The notes: generated by a model from the letters alone, not told the origin. DNA of 64,000 nt from Kocuria soli (GCF_003797835.1 NZ_RKMF01000010.1:62001-126000); one strand, 5' to 3'; positions 9,357-18,250 are shown, counted from the first letter of the stretch. Translations and numbers: made by a program.

Positions 9357-9677
9357 GTGATTTTCATCGTCGTGAAGTTTCCCGTGAAGCCCGAGTACGT
9401 CGACCAGTGGCCGGAGGTGGTGCGAGAGTTCACGGACGCCACCCGGGCCGAGCCGGGCAACAAGTGGTTCGACTGGTCGCGTTCGCTCGAGGACCCCTAC
9501 GAATTCGTGCTGGTCGAGGCCTTTGACGACGGCGCCGCCGAAGCCCACGTGAACTCCGTGCACTTCGAGAAGATGACTCAGGAGTTCCCGGAGTACCTGC
9601 GCGCGACCCCCAAGATCATCTCCCGTCAGATCGAGGGCGACGACTGGGACGAGATGGGCGAACTGCAGATCGGCTGA
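9357..9677 (+). CDS. ABM-domain (putative quinol monooxygenase-like) small protein
   Basis: A 106-residue ferredoxin-like alpha/beta-barrel protein resembling the YgiN/antibiotic-biosynthesis-monooxygenase family: MIFIVVKFPVKPEYVDQW start, NKWFDWSRSLEDPYEFVLVE core and HVNSVHFEKM. The GTG start has a GAGGAG RBS about 10 bp upstream. A 106-bp gap separates it from the amidase. The substrate cannot be told from sequence; family members act on quinols or as cofactor-free oxygenases or heme-degrading enzymes. Confidence 0.75.
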   Translation: MIFIVVKFPVKPEYVDQWPEVVREFTDATRAEPGNKWFDWSRSLEDPYEFVLVEAFDDGAAEAHVNSVHFEKMTQEFPEYLRATPKIISRQIEGDDWDEMGELQIG

Positions 9678-9708
9678 CCGCCGTCCCCACCGCCCCCCCC
9701 GCCCCCCC

Positions 9709-9770
9709 CGCCGACTTCGGGGTTGTTCCGCCTATTCGCCCCAATAGGCGGAACAACCCCGAAATCGGCG
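9709..9770. repeat. family-1 palindromic repeat, copy 1
   Basis: Arms 9709-9736 and 9743-9770 pair over 28 bp with one mismatch and enclose a 6-nt loop. The invariant core is CGGGGTTGTTCCGCCTAT. A run of C tracts (9691-9709) precedes it. It lies 31 bp after the ABM gene and only 15 bp before the nucleoside hydrolase start. There is no T tract on either side. Confidence 0.9.
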
Positions 9771-9785
9771 CACTAAGTTGGAGTC

Positions 9786-10742
9786 ATGACCCGCAAAGTG
9801 ATCATCGACTGCGACCCCGGGGTGGACGACGCCCTGGCCCTCATGCTGGCCCACGGCAGCCCCGAGCTGGACGTCCTGGCCGTGACGGTGTGCGGCGGCA
9901 ACCAGACGTTGGAAAAGGTCACCCGCAACGCCCTGTCGCTGGCCGATGAGCTGGGTATGGACTGGATCCCGGTGGCCGCCGGAGCTGAACGCCCGCTGGT
10001 CCGCGACCCGCTGACCGCCGGACACGTGCACGGGGACACTGGCCTGGGCCTGGTGCAGCTCCCGGAACCTCGTCACCCCCTGGACGAGCGCCACGCGGTC
10101 GAAGTCATTGCCCAGACCGTCCTGTCCAACGGACCCGGTGAGGTCACGATCATCGCCACCGGCCCGTTGACCAACCTGGCCTTGGCCATCCGGCAGTTCC
10201 CGCAGCTGGTCGAGCACACCCAGGAAGTCGTCCTGATGGGCGGCGGGGTCGCCACGGGCAACCTGACACCGGTCGCGGAGTTCAACATCGCCGTGGACCC
10301 GGAGGCAGCCCGGGCGGTGTTCACCGCGGGCTGGCCCGTGACCATGGTCGGCCTGGACGCCACCCACCAGGCGTTGGCGACCCCGGAGATCGAGGCTCGG
10401 TTCGCGGGCCTGGGCACGCGCCTGGGTGACATCGCCGTCGAACTGATCCGCAGCTACCGCGATGCCTACAAGCACAATCAGGCCTTCGAGAACCCGCCGT
10501 GCCACGACCCCGTCGCCGTTGCCCAGGTCATCGCGCCGGACCTGGTGCCCACGCGGCGTGCACCGGTGGACGTGGAGCTTCACGGCGAACTGACCACCGG
10601 ACAGACCGTGGTCGACCTGCGCGGTCCGGCTCCCGAGGATTGCCCGACGGCGGTGGCCACCGGCCTCGACCACGCCGGCTTCTGGGACCTGGTGGTCTCC
10701 GCCGTGGAGAACCTGGGCGAGCCCGCACGAAAGGACGCCTGA
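9786..10742 (+). CDS. ribonucleoside hydrolase (inosine/uridine-preferring family)
   Basis: Cleaves the N-glycosidic bond of nucleosides to base plus ribose; cytoplasmic. The calcium-binding DxDxxxDD motif is at the N-terminus (DCDPGVDD), VVLMGGG and FNIAVDPEAA follow, and the active-site histidine motif CHDPVAVA is near the C-terminus. The 318 residues match the family. A ribokinase-like gene follows after one base, so ribose released here can be phosphorylated directly. The RihA/B/C subtype cannot be decided from sequence. Confidence 0.9.
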   Translation: MTRKVIIDCDPGVDDALALMLAHGSPELDVLAVTVCGGNQTLEKVTRNALSLADELGMDWIPVAAGAERPLVRDPLTAGHVHGDTGLGLVQLPEPRHPLDERHAVEVIAQTVLSNGPGEVTIIATGPLTNLALAIRQFPQLVEHTQEVVLMGGGVATGNLTPVAEFNIAVDPEAARAVFTAGWPVTMVGLDATHQALATPEIEARFAGLGTRLGDIAVELIRSYRDAYKHNQAFENPPCHDPVAVAQVIAPDLVPTRRAPVDVELHGELTTGQTVVDLRGPAPEDCPTAVATGLDHAGFWDLVVSAVENLGEPARKDA

Positions 10743-10743
10743 C

Positions 10744-11685
10744 ATGCAGATTCACGCCGGTTCCGTGTGCGTGGTCGGCTCACTCAACGCCGATCTGGTG
10801 GTCCGCACGCAGCGTCATCCCAAGCCGGGTGAAACGCTCACCGGTGGCCCCCTGGCCATCGCCCCGGGCGGCAAGTCCGCGAACCAAGCGGTCGCCGCAG
10901 CCCGCCTGGGTGCACAGGTTCGCCTGGTGGGCGCCGTGGGCGACGACGCACACGGCCACCTCCTCCTGGACGCCCTCCGCGCGGACGACGTGTCCACCGA
11001 CCACGTCCGCGCCCTGCCCGACACCCCGACGGGCACCGCTGTCATCACCGTGGCCGCCGACGGTGAGAACACGATCGTGATCTCACCCGGCGCCAACGGA
11101 GAACTCCGTCCGGAAGACATCCCCAATGCCGCCTTCGACGACGCGGGAGCCCTTGGTCTGACCTTCGAGGTCCCGGCCGCCACGGTCATCGCCTCTGCAC
11201 AGCGCGCCCATGCCAAAGGCATTCCGGTCTTCCTGAACCCGTCCCCCTTCCGGATCCCCGAACCGGAACTCCTGGCCGCAACCGATGTGCTGGTGGTCAA
11301 CGAACACGAGCTCGCCCAGGTGCTGGAGGCCTTCGGAGCCCCGGCGGACGGGTCCTGGCAGGAACGTGGAACCGCCCTGCGGAAGGCCACCGGGGTGCCG
11401 GCGTTGGTCGTGACACTGGGCGCGGAGGGCGCCGTCGTCATCCGATCGGGGCCACGGGGTGGTGACGGGAACCACGGCGCTCCCGCGGTCACAGAAGTCC
11501 CGGGCGTGAAGGTGCAGGCGGTGGACACCACCGGCTGCGGCGACGCCGTGCTGGGTGCGCTGCTGGCCACGACCTCGGGTGGCATGGGACTGGTCGAAGC
11601 CACCGAGGTGGCCATGCAGGTCGCAGCCCGGGCGGCCACCGTTGCCGGGGCGCAACCCTCGTACCCTCACGTGTCCGCAATGTGA
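10744..11685 (+). CDS. ribokinase-like PfkB sugar kinase (second copy)
   Basis: A 313-residue PfkB kinase beginning [24 protein letters not shown], a ribokinase-type N-terminus. Signature 1 reads GGKSANQ instead of GGKGANQ, and signature 2 reads DTTGCGDA instead of DTTGAGDGF; the catalytic Asp is kept. It starts one base after the nucleoside hydrolase, so it probably phosphorylates the ribose released from nucleosides. It shares the ribokinase fold and length with RbsK at 547-1488 but differs at these loops. Substrate is inferred from context. Confidence 0.85.
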   Translation: MQIHAGSVCVVGSLNADLVVRTQRHPKPGETLTGGPLAIAPGGKSANQAVAAARLGAQVRLVGAVGDDAHGHLLLDALRADDVSTDHVRALPDTPTGTAVITVAADGENTIVISPGANGELRPEDIPNAAFDDAGALGLTFEVPAATVIASAQRAHAKGIPVFLNPSPFRIPEPELLAATDVLVVNEHELAQVLEAFGAPADGSWQERGTALRKATGVPALVVTLGAEGAVVIRSGPRGGDGNHGAPAVTEVPGVKVQAVDTTGCGDAVLGALLATTSGGMGLVEATEVAMQVAARAATVAGAQPSYPHVSAM

Positions 11686-11703
11686 CGGGCAGTTGCGGCA
11701 TCG

Positions 11704-11721
11704 AGGTGACCACGGTCACCT
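11704..11721. promoter_or_regulatory. inverted repeat upstream of pgm
   Basis: AGGTGACC and GGTCACCT are separated by two bases, 20 bp before the pgm ATG. It could be an operator or a small hairpin in the leader. No regulator is assigned. Confidence 0.35.
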
Positions 11722-11741
11722 GCGTGACTACCGTTGGGGCC

Positions 11742-13376
11742 ATGGCTAATCGCGCGGGCACCGTGGCCCTTCCCGAAGACCTTGTCGACATCGCCGAGCT
11801 CCTCGAGGCTTACGCCTCACGGGAACCGGACCTGAGCAATCCGGACCAGCGCGTGGCGTTCGGGACCTCTGGACATCGTGGCTCTTCTCTCAAGACGTCG
11901 TTCAACGACGCCCACATCGCCGCGATCACGCAGGCCATCGTGGAATACCGCGCGTCCCAGGGCACCACCGGCCCGCTGTTCATGGGCAAGGACACGCACG
12001 CTCTCTCCGACGTCGCGCAGGACACCGCGCTCCAGGTCCTGGCGGCCAACGGCGTTGACGTGCTGCTGGACTCCCGCGACGGCTACACGCCCACCCCGGC
12101 GCTGTCCCACGCGATCCTCAAGTACAACGCAGGACGGGACGCGGACCTAGCTGACGGCATTGTGATCACGCCGTCGCACAACCCGCCGGCGGACGGTGGG
12201 TTCAAGTACAACCCCACCCACGGCGGGCCCGCGGATTCGGACGCCACGGGGTGGATCGCCGACCGCGCCAACCAACTCCTGGAAGGCGGCAACGCCGACG
12301 TCAAGCGGCTGCCGCTCGAAGAGGCCCGCGCCGCCGAGACCACAGGAACCTTCGACTACCTGGACTCCTACGTCTCCGAGTTGCCGGAGATCATCGACCT
12401 GGATGCCATCCGCGAATCCAACCTGCACATCGGCGCGGATCCCATGGGGTCGGCGTCGGTGGAGTACTGGAAGGAGATCGCCTCCCGGTACGGGCTGAAC
12501 ATGGAAATCGTCAACCCGGACGTGGATCCGCAGTGGGCGTTCATGACCCTGGACTGGGACGAGAAGATCCGCATGGACTGCTCCTCCGCCAACGCCATGG
12601 CATCCCTGATCGGCAACCGGGACAAGTACGACATCGCCACCGGCAACGACGCCGACACCGACCGCCACGGCATCGTGACGCCCGACACCGGGCTCATGAA
12701 CCCGAACCACTATCTGGCCGTGGCCATCGACTACCTCTACACGCACCGCGACGGCTGGAACCCGGATGCCGGCATCGGCAAGACGCTTGTGTCCTCCTCG
12801 ATCATCGACCGGGTGGCCGAGTCCCTGGGGCGCAAGCTGGTGGAGGTTCCGGTGGGCTTCAAGTACTTCGTGCCCGGGCTGTTGGACGGGTCCATCGGCT
12901 TCGGTGGTGAGGAATCCGCCGGTGCTTCTTTCCTGCGCCGCGACGGATCGGTGTGGTCCACGGACAAGGACGGCATCATCCTCGCCCTATTGGCAGCCGA
13001 GATCACCGCGGTCACGGGCAAGACGCCGTCCCAGCGCTATGCCGAACTGACTAAACAGTTCGGTGCGCCCGTCTACCAGCGCATCGACGCACCGGCCAAC
13101 CGGGAGCAGAAGGCTGCGTTGAAGAAGCTCTCCCCGGAGCAGGTCACCGCCGAGACCTTGGCGGGCGATCCGATCACCGCCAAGCTCACCGAAGCACCCG
13201 GCAACGGCGAGGCGATCGGTGGCCTCAAGGTCACCACGGACAACGCGTGGTTCGCTGCCCGCCCGTCCGGTACGGAGGACGTCTACAAGATTTACGCCGA
13301 GTCGTTCGTCGGCGAGGAGCACCTCAAGCAGGTCCAGGAGGAGGCCAAGACGCTGGTCGATTCCGTCATCAGCTGA
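11742..13376 (+). CDS. pgm: phosphoglucomutase (alpha-D-glucose phosphate-specific)
   Basis: Interconverts glucose 1-phosphate and glucose 6-phosphate; cytoplasmic. The 544 residues match the E. coli-type Pgm (about 546). It has [10 protein letters not shown] near the N-terminus, the phosphoserine loop TPSHNPP, the Mg-binding [10 protein letters not shown], the sugar loop [10 protein letters not shown] and the phosphate-binding [13 protein letters not shown] near the C-terminus. The ATG at 11742 gives MANRAG, as in the family; a GTG at 11682 overlapping the kinase stop would add 20 residues without homology. Confidence 0.93.
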   Translation: MANRAGTVALPEDLVDIAELLEAYASREPDLSNPDQRVAFGTSGHRGSSLKTSFNDAHIAAITQAIVEYRASQGTTGPLFMGKDTHALSDVAQDTALQVLAANGVDVLLDSRDGYTPTPALSHAILKYNAGRDADLADGIVITPSHNPPADGGFKYNPTHGGPADSDATGWIADRANQLLEGGNADVKRLPLEEARAAETTGTFDYLDSYVSELPEIIDLDAIRESNLHIGADPMGSASVEYWKEIASRYGLNMEIVNPDVDPQWAFMTLDWDEKIRMDCSSANAMASLIGNRDKYDIATGNDADTDRHGIVTPDTGLMNPNHYLAVAIDYLYTHRDGWNPDAGIGKTLVSSSIIDRVAESLGRKLVEVPVGFKYFVPGLLDGSIGFGGEESAGASFLRRDGSVWSTDKDGIILALLAAEITAVTGKTPSQRYAELTKQFGAPVYQRIDAPANREQKAALKKLSPEQVTAETLAGDPITAKLTEAPGNGEAIGGLKVTTDNAWFAARPSGTEDVYKIYAESFVGEEHLKQVQEEAKTLVDSVIS

Positions 13377-13433
13377 CGGCAGTCCTTTCCCCTCCCCTTC
13401 CTCCGCCGCTCCCACCGTCCTTCCTCCCTCCGC

Positions 13434-13489
13434 CGACTTCGGGGTTGTTCCGCCTATTTGACCGAATAGGCGGAACAACCCCGAAGTCG
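13434..13489. repeat. family-1 palindromic repeat, copy 2
   Basis: Perfect 25-bp arms (13434-13458 with 13465-13489) enclose the 6-nt loop TGACCG. The core is identical to the other copies; at the variable site the left arm has GACTTC and the right arm GAAGTC. It lies 57 bp after pgm, preceded by a pyrimidine-rich tract (13382-13430). Confidence 0.92.
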
Positions 13490-13611
13490 CGTGAAGGGGT
13501 CTGCGGCGCTGGGGCTCCACAGGACGACGACGCCGGGGCGGCCCCGGCGGTTTCATACTGCACCGGGGATAACCGTGGGCGGGACCGCTGACCGGTGTGG
13601 TCGGCTGGGGC

Positions 13612-14586
13612 ATGCCTCGTCGACCACACACCCCACCCGAGGACCTTCCGAACCGGAGTTTCTCGACCACCGAAGCACGTTCACTCGGGCTCACCGCCCA
13701 CCACCTCGAAGGCCCGGGTTACCGCCAACTCACCCGTGGCGTGTGGATCCCCGCTCATCTGCAAACTCCGGCAGACCCGACCGAGCGCGTTCGCACACAA
13801 CTCCACGGCCTGCTCGAGGCCAAGCACGACTGCGCGGCCAGCCATCTCACCGCTGCGCAGTTGCTCGGGCTGCGGCTCCCTGACGCACTGCGCAGGGACA
13901 CGCGGCTCCACATCACCCGGCACAACGGGTACCGCCCGCCCGGTGGACACAATGTCCACGGCCACTGTGCCGAGCTGCCGCCCGAAGACCTGGTTTCGAT
14001 GGGCGGCATCCTCAGCACCGGGCCCGCGCGGACCGCAATCGACCTGGCAGCCATGCGGGAACTCCGGTGGTTCCGGATCTCCGACGACGACCTGGTGGCG
14101 CTGCTGGACGGCATCATCTGCGAACACGCCAACGGACCGCTGGCGGGGTCCGAACCGATGCGCAGCCTGCCCGGGTTGTCCGCGGATCTTGATCGTATGA
14201 AAGGTAAGCGCGGCGTCCGCAGAGTTCGGCTTGCACTGCAACGGTGCGCGGTGGGAGCTGACTCGATGTTGGAAACCCGGGCAAGGCTTCTCCTTGCGCA
14301 CTATGACCACACGACACCCTGGATCACGGACCACCAGCTTCAGGCGCCCGGGCATCGAACGGTGTGGCCAGACCTGGCGGACGTCGAACATCGGCTCAGC
14401 CTTCAATTGGACGGCCCGCACCACGAATCCCCCGAACAACGCCTGCGTGACATGGACCGACTACGCGCCACAGAAGCCGCCGGGTGGACGGAGATCCGCG
14501 TGAGCTTCCGCGACCTCCAACCGATCGGCGCACAGCTGCCGGCCTTGATCCACCTGGTCCGGCAGGCCCGCCGTCGTCGCCAGTGA
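13612..14586 (+). CDS. winged-helix plus DUF559-like (PD-(D/E)XK) protein
   Basis: The roughly 324-residue protein looks like the actinobacterial family with an N-terminal AbiEi-like winged-helix segment (STTEARSLGLTAHHLEGPGY, LTRGVWIP) and a C-terminal DUF559/Vsr-like nuclease fold. In the latter, WPDLADVEHRLSLQLDG resembles the D...(E/Q)xDG active-site stretch, but Gln occupies the usual Glu position. No partner toxin gene is adjacent. The ATG at 13612 follows GGCTGGGG; a GTG at 13597 is possible. It is bracketed by family-1 palindromes at 13434 and 14598. Function is unknown. Confidence 0.65.
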   Translation: MPRRPHTPPEDLPNRSFSTTEARSLGLTAHHLEGPGYRQLTRGVWIPAHLQTPADPTERVRTQLHGLLEAKHDCAASHLTAAQLLGLRLPDALRRDTRLHITRHNGYRPPGGHNVHGHCAELPPEDLVSMGGILSTGPARTAIDLAAMRELRWFRISDDDLVALLDGIICEHANGPLAGSEPMRSLPGLSADLDRMKGKRGVRRVRLALQRCAVGADSMLETRARLLLAHYDHTTPWITDHQLQAPGHRTVWPDLADVEHRLSLQLDGPHHESPEQRLRDMDRLRATEAAGWTEIRVSFRDLQPIGAQLPALIHLVRQARRRRQ

Positions 14587-14597
14587 CCCCCGTCCAC

Positions 14598-14661
14598 CCG
14601 CCGAGTTCGGGGTTGTTCCGCCTATAGAGGCGAATAGGCGGAACAACCCCGAACTCGGCGG
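14598..14661. repeat. family-1 palindromic repeat, copy 3
   Basis: Perfect 28-bp arms (14598-14625 with 14634-14661) enclose an 8-nt loop. The variable site is GAGTTC on the left and GAACTC on the right, a compensated change relative to copy 2. It starts 12 bp after the stop of the DUF559-like gene. Confidence 0.92.
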
Positions 14662-14746
14662 AGAGGGGAGGGGGAAATGCGGTGCGAGTGGCAACTTGGC
14701 AACCGGAGTCGATCGACGTCGTCCCGCATCAACCCGGGACCAAAAA

Positions 14747-14762
14747 GCACTACATGTTGTGT
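14747..14762. promoter_or_regulatory. NrdR-like box upstream of nrdD
   Basis: GCACTACATGTTGTGT closely fits the 16-bp NrdR box consensus (acaCwAtATaTwgtGt). NrdR represses ribonucleotide reductase operons. A second, much weaker candidate begins at 14769 (ACACTGTGTGCACACG), 22 bp downstream. The box lies 135 bp before the nrdD start. Assignment is by motif and context. Confidence 0.65.
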
Positions 14763-14896
14763 TGCTGACACTGTGTGCACACGACATCTCGGGGTCGGAG
14801 ATAGCTTCATTGAGCGCCCGGCATTCGGGCGTCGCCCTTCCCCGGCGGCACCGCAGCACCATCCAGCCGCCCCGACCCCCAAGAGAGGATGCCACT

Positions 14897-16765
14897 GTGT
14901 CGTCAACCCCCATCGACGCCGTTCACACCATCGAGGAGTACCTCAGCCAGTCGGACTGGCGCGTCAACGCCAACGCGAACCAGGGCTATTCGGTCGGCGG
15001 ACTGATCCTGAACTCGGCGGGCAAGATGATCGCCAACTACTGGCTGGACCGGGTCTTCAGCCAGGAGGCGGGCCGCGCGCACCGCGACGGCGACATCCAC
15101 ATCCACGACCTGGACATGCTCACCGGATACTGCGCCGGTTGGTCACTGCGCCGCCTGTTGGAGGAGGGCTTCAACGGAGTGCCCGGTGCAATTGCTGCCA
15201 AGGCACCCAAGCACTTCTCCTCGGCCACCGGTCAGATCGTGAATTTCCTGGGCACGCTGCAGAACGAATGGGCCGGAGCGCAGGCATTCAGTTCCTTCGA
15301 CACCTACATGGCGCCTTTCGTCCGGTTGGATGCGCTCAGCCATGACCAGGTCCGCCAGTACATGCAGGAGTTGATCTTCAATCTCAACGTGCCCAGCCGA
15401 TGGGGCTCCCAGTGCCCGTTCACCAACCTGACCTTCGACTGGACCTGCCCCGAGGACTTGCGCGATCAGCACCCGCTCATCGGTGAGGAGCTGTGCGACT
15501 TCACCTACGGGGACCTCCAGGCGGAAATGGACATGATCAACCGCGCCTACATGGAGGTGATGTCCGAAGGCGACGCCGACGGGCGCGTCTTCACCTTCCC
15601 GATCCCCACGTACAACATGACCAAGGATTTCGACTGGGACTCCGAGAACGCGGAGTTGCTGTTCTCCATGACCGCCAAGTACGGGCTTCCGTACTTCCAG
15701 AACTTCATCAATTCGGAGCTGGACCCGGGCATGATCCGCTCGATGTGCTGCCGACTGCAGCTGGATCTACGCGAGTTGCTCAAGCGCGGCAACGGCCTGT
15801 TCGGGTCGGCGGAACTCACGGGATCCATCGGGGTGGTCACCGTGAACATGGCCCGGCTGGGTCACCTGTACGCGGGGGATGAAGCCGGCCTGGTCACCGA
15901 ACTGGATCGCCTGCTGATCGTGGGCCAGGACGTCCTGGAGCAGCGGCGCACCGTGGTTCAGCAACTGATCGACGGCGGCCTGTACCCCTACACCAAGCGG
16001 TACATGGGGCACTTGAACAACCCCTTCTCCACCCTGGGCGTGAACGGTATGAACGAGATGGTGCGCAACTTCACCGGGGACGCGCATGACCTCACGGACG
16101 AGGTCGGTCAGGAGATGTCCTTGCGGATCCTCGACCACGTCCGCGAGCGCATGGTGGAGTTCCAGGAGGAAACGGGCAATCTCTACAACCTTGAGGCGAC
16201 GCCGGCGGAAGGGACCACGTACCGGTTCGCAAAGGAGGATCGCAAGCGCTTCGCCGCGATCCTGCAGGCGTGGACGGATTCGAATCCGTACTACACGAAC
16301 TCCTCCCAGATTCCCGTTGCCGCGACCGAGGATCCGTTCCGCGCGCTCGAGCTGCAGGAGGCCCTGCAGTCCAAGTACACCGGCGGCACGGTGCTGCACC
16401 TCTACATGGGCGAGCGGATGAGTTCCGCACAGGCCTGCCGTGAACTCGTCCGGCGGTCGTTGACCCGGTTCCGGTTGCCGTACATCACGATCACCCCCAC
16501 GTTCTCGATCTGCCCCAACCACGGCTACCTGGCCGGCGAACACTTCACCTGCGAGGAATGTGCCGCCGCTGACCCCTCCGCGGAGCCCGTGGCCTGCGAG
16601 GTCTGGACCCGGGTGATGGGCTACTTCCGCCCGGTCCAGTCGTTCAACATCGGCAAGAAGGGCGAATACACCGAACGCACGTTCTTCACGGAAGAGGCCG
16701 CCGAGCTGGCTCCGTCGTCGCCAAAGGCCCCGGTGATGGCGGCGTCAACGGTGTCAGGGGTTTGA
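14897..16765 (+). CDS. nrdD: anaerobic (class III) ribonucleoside-triphosphate reductase
   Basis: Reduces ribonucleotides to deoxyribonucleotides without oxygen using a glycyl radical. The 622 residues include RWGSQCPFTNLTFDW in the barrel, a C-terminal zinc-site region (CPNHGYLAG, TCEEC, ACEVW) and the glycyl-radical motif RVMGYFRPVQ with Gly575, followed by FNIGKKGEY, as in the short archaeal/Thermotoga-type enzymes that lack a long ATP cone. The GTG at 14897 has GAGAGGA seven bases upstream. Coupled to nrdG by a 1-bp overlap. Confidence 0.93.
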   Translation: MSSTPIDAVHTIEEYLSQSDWRVNANANQGYSVGGLILNSAGKMIANYWLDRVFSQEAGRAHRDGDIHIHDLDMLTGYCAGWSLRRLLEEGFNGVPGAIAAKAPKHFSSATGQIVNFLGTLQNEWAGAQAFSSFDTYMAPFVRLDALSHDQVRQYMQELIFNLNVPSRWGSQCPFTNLTFDWTCPEDLRDQHPLIGEELCDFTYGDLQAEMDMINRAYMEVMSEGDADGRVFTFPIPTYNMTKDFDWDSENAELLFSMTAKYGLPYFQNFINSELDPGMIRSMCCRLQLDLRELLKRGNGLFGSAELTGSIGVVTVNMARLGHLYAGDEAGLVTELDRLLIVGQDVLEQRRTVVQQLIDGGLYPYTKRYMGHLNNPFSTLGVNGMNEMVRNFTGDAHDLTDEVGQEMSLRILDHVRERMVEFQEETGNLYNLEATPAEGTTYRFAKEDRKRFAAILQAWTDSNPYYTNSSQIPVAATEDPFRALELQEALQSKYTGGTVLHLYMGERMSSAQACRELVRRSLTRFRLPYITITPTFSICPNHGYLAGEHFTCEECAAADPSAEPVACEVWTRVMGYFRPVQSFNIGKKGEYTERTFFTEEAAELAPSSPKAPVMAASTVSGV

Positions 16766-17526
16766 TGCGCTCGCCTGCCGAGACCGGGCACAAAGCGACT
16801 GCGGGCACGGCTGTGGCGCAGGACCTGCAGATCGCGGGTCTTGTGCCGCTGTCCACGGTGGACATGCCGGGCCGCCTGGTGGCCACGGCCTTCTGCCAGG
16901 GGTGCCCATGGCGCTGCTTCTACTGCCACAACGCGGAGATCCTGGACCGCTCGGCGGCAGGGACGGTGTCCTTTGATGAACTCGAGGACCTCTTACGACG
17001 ACGGCGCGGGTTGCTGGACGGTGTGGTCTTCAGCGGTGGTGAAGCCACGCGTCAAGCAGCTCTGATCCCGGCTGCCGAGGTAGTGCGGGACGCAGGATTC
17101 GACGTCGGACTGCACACCGGCGGGATGTACCCCTCGCGGATCAAAGCCCTGTTGGATGCGGGCGTCCTGAACTGGGTGGGCTTCGACCTGAAGGCCGACC
17201 CCGAGCGGTATTCAGACGTAGTCGAAGCCCCGACGGCCTGGTGGAAGATCCGTCAGTCCTTGGAGATGATCCTGGGCACCGGGATCGACCACGAGGTCCG
17301 CATGACCGTGACCCCGGAGATCGCCGATCACGTGGAACCGGTCCTACAGGCCGCAATGGCCGTGGGCGCCACGAACTTCGCACTCCAGCAGGCACACCCA
17401 CCGGCCGCCACCGAGTCCGGGCGTGAACGTGCCTGGACGGATCCGGAGTGGGACGCCCGATTCACGGAACTGGCGGAACACGTTGACTCGGCCGGCTTCC
17501 CGGAGGTGACCATCCGCCGTCGTTGA
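16765..17526 (+). CDS. nrdG: anaerobic ribonucleotide reductase-activating radical-SAM protein
   Basis: Uses SAM and a [4Fe-4S] cluster to generate the glycyl radical on NrdD. Radical-SAM cysteines are Cys47, Cys51 and Cys54 (CPWRCFYC), the SAM-binding FSGGEAT follows, and VDMPGRLVAT precedes the cluster. At 253 residues it is longer than E. coli NrdG and resembles the NrdG2 type usually paired with this NrdD. The ATG overlaps the nrdD stop by one base (TGATG); a TTG three bases upstream is less likely. Confidence 0.9.
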   Translation: MRSPAETGHKATAGTAVAQDLQIAGLVPLSTVDMPGRLVATAFCQGCPWRCFYCHNAEILDRSAAGTVSFDELEDLLRRRRGLLDGVVFSGGEATRQAALIPAAEVVRDAGFDVGLHTGGMYPSRIKALLDAGVLNWVGFDLKADPERYSDVVEAPTAWWKIRQSLEMILGTGIDHEVRMTVTPEIADHVEPVLQAAMAVGATNFALQQAHPPAATESGRERAWTDPEWDARFTELAEHVDSAGFPEVTIRRR

Positions 17527-17545
17527 CGTCTCCCCACGCCGATTT

Positions 17546-17589
17546 CGGGGTTGTTCCGCCTATTCGCCCTTATAGGCGGAACAACCCCG
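17546..17589. repeat. family-1 palindromic repeat, copy 4 (shortened)
   Basis: The core 18-bp arms (17546-17563 with 17572-17589) are intact around an 8-nt loop. The left outer flank is present from about 17538 (CGCCGATTT), but the right flank is not complementary where it meets the 3' end of the response regulator gene. Lies between convergent nrdG and the regulator. Confidence 0.88.
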
Positions 17590-17592
17590 CAC

Positions 17593-18237
17593 TCACCGGA
17601 TGATCCCGATCTCGAGCGCCCGGGCCACGGCTTCAGTCCGCGAGCGGACATCGAGCTTGTCGAAGACATGGACCAGATGGGACTTGACCGTGGTCTCGGA
17701 CAGGAAGAGTTCGCGGGCGATGGCGGCGTTGGAATGCCCCATCGCCACCTGATGAAGCACGTCGAGCTCGCGCGGACTGAGTTTGGTCACGGGCATCCGT
17801 ACACGCTCCATGAGGCGCGAGGTGACCGTCGGGGCCAACGCCGACTCCCCCGCCGCAGCCTTTCGAATTGCCATCAACAAATCATCGGGTGAGGAGTCTT
17901 TGAGCAGGTACCCGGAGGCCCCGGCCTCGATCGCTGCCAGAATGTCGGCATCGGTGTCGTAGTTCGTGAGGACCAGGACGTGCGGTGCCCCCGGTTGCGA
18001 CCGGATCCGGGCTGTGGCCTCTGCGCCCTGCAGTGTTTCCGGGCTGTTCCCCAGCTGCAGGTCCATGAGCACCAGATCGGCCGGAACGTCTTGAACCAAC
18101 CGCAGGATCTGCTCACCGGAGGCTGCCTGGCCCACTACCTCGAAGCCGTCCGCCGTGTCCAGAAGCGCGGCGATGCCCGCCCGGACCACGGGGTGATCGT
18201 CGCACACCAGAAGGCGCAGGGTGGGGAAACTGTCCAT
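17593..18237 (-). CDS. NarL/LuxR-type response regulator
   Basis: Two-component regulator of 214 residues. The receiver domain (1-120) has acidic Asp13/Asp14, phospho-acceptor Asp59 (LVLMDLQLG) and the conserved Lys in YLLKDSS. The C-terminal LuxR helix-turn-helix (LSPRELDVLHQVAMGHSNAA, SETTVKSHLVHVFDKL) occupies about 150-214. The ATG at 18237 starts just before the receiver and is 13 bp after the kinase gene stop. Likely target is the divergent ABC exporter; this is inference from position. Confidence 0.92.
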   Translation of the reverse strand: MDSFPTLRLLVCDDHPVVRAGIAALLDTADGFEVVGQAASGEQILRLVQDVPADLVLMDLQLGNSPETLQGAEATARIRSQPGAPHVLVLTNYDTDADILAAIEAGASGYLLKDSSPDDLLMAIRKAAAGESALAPTVTSRLMERVRMPVTKLSPRELDVLHQVAMGHSNAAIARELFLSETTVKSHLVHVFDKLDVRSRTEAVARALEIGIIR

Positions 18238-18250
18238 GGCTTCGTTGTCC

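Larger units (their letters stand above)
14587..14896. other. 310-bp intergenic region before nrdD
   Basis: Contains palindrome copy 3 at its left end and a NrdR-like box at 14747-14762. The nrdD frame is open back to 14696, but no conserved sequence precedes the GTG at 14897. I see no other gene. Confidence 0.7.

Noticed and set aside
9709-9770. Family-1 palindromes as ordinary intrinsic terminators
   Set aside because: No T tract follows any copy, and sequence identity between copies is far above what terminators need; a termination role is still possible but does not explain the conservation.
9709-17589. Family-1 palindromes as a CRISPR array
   Set aside because: Copies are kilobases apart with ordinary genes between them, and no cas gene is present.
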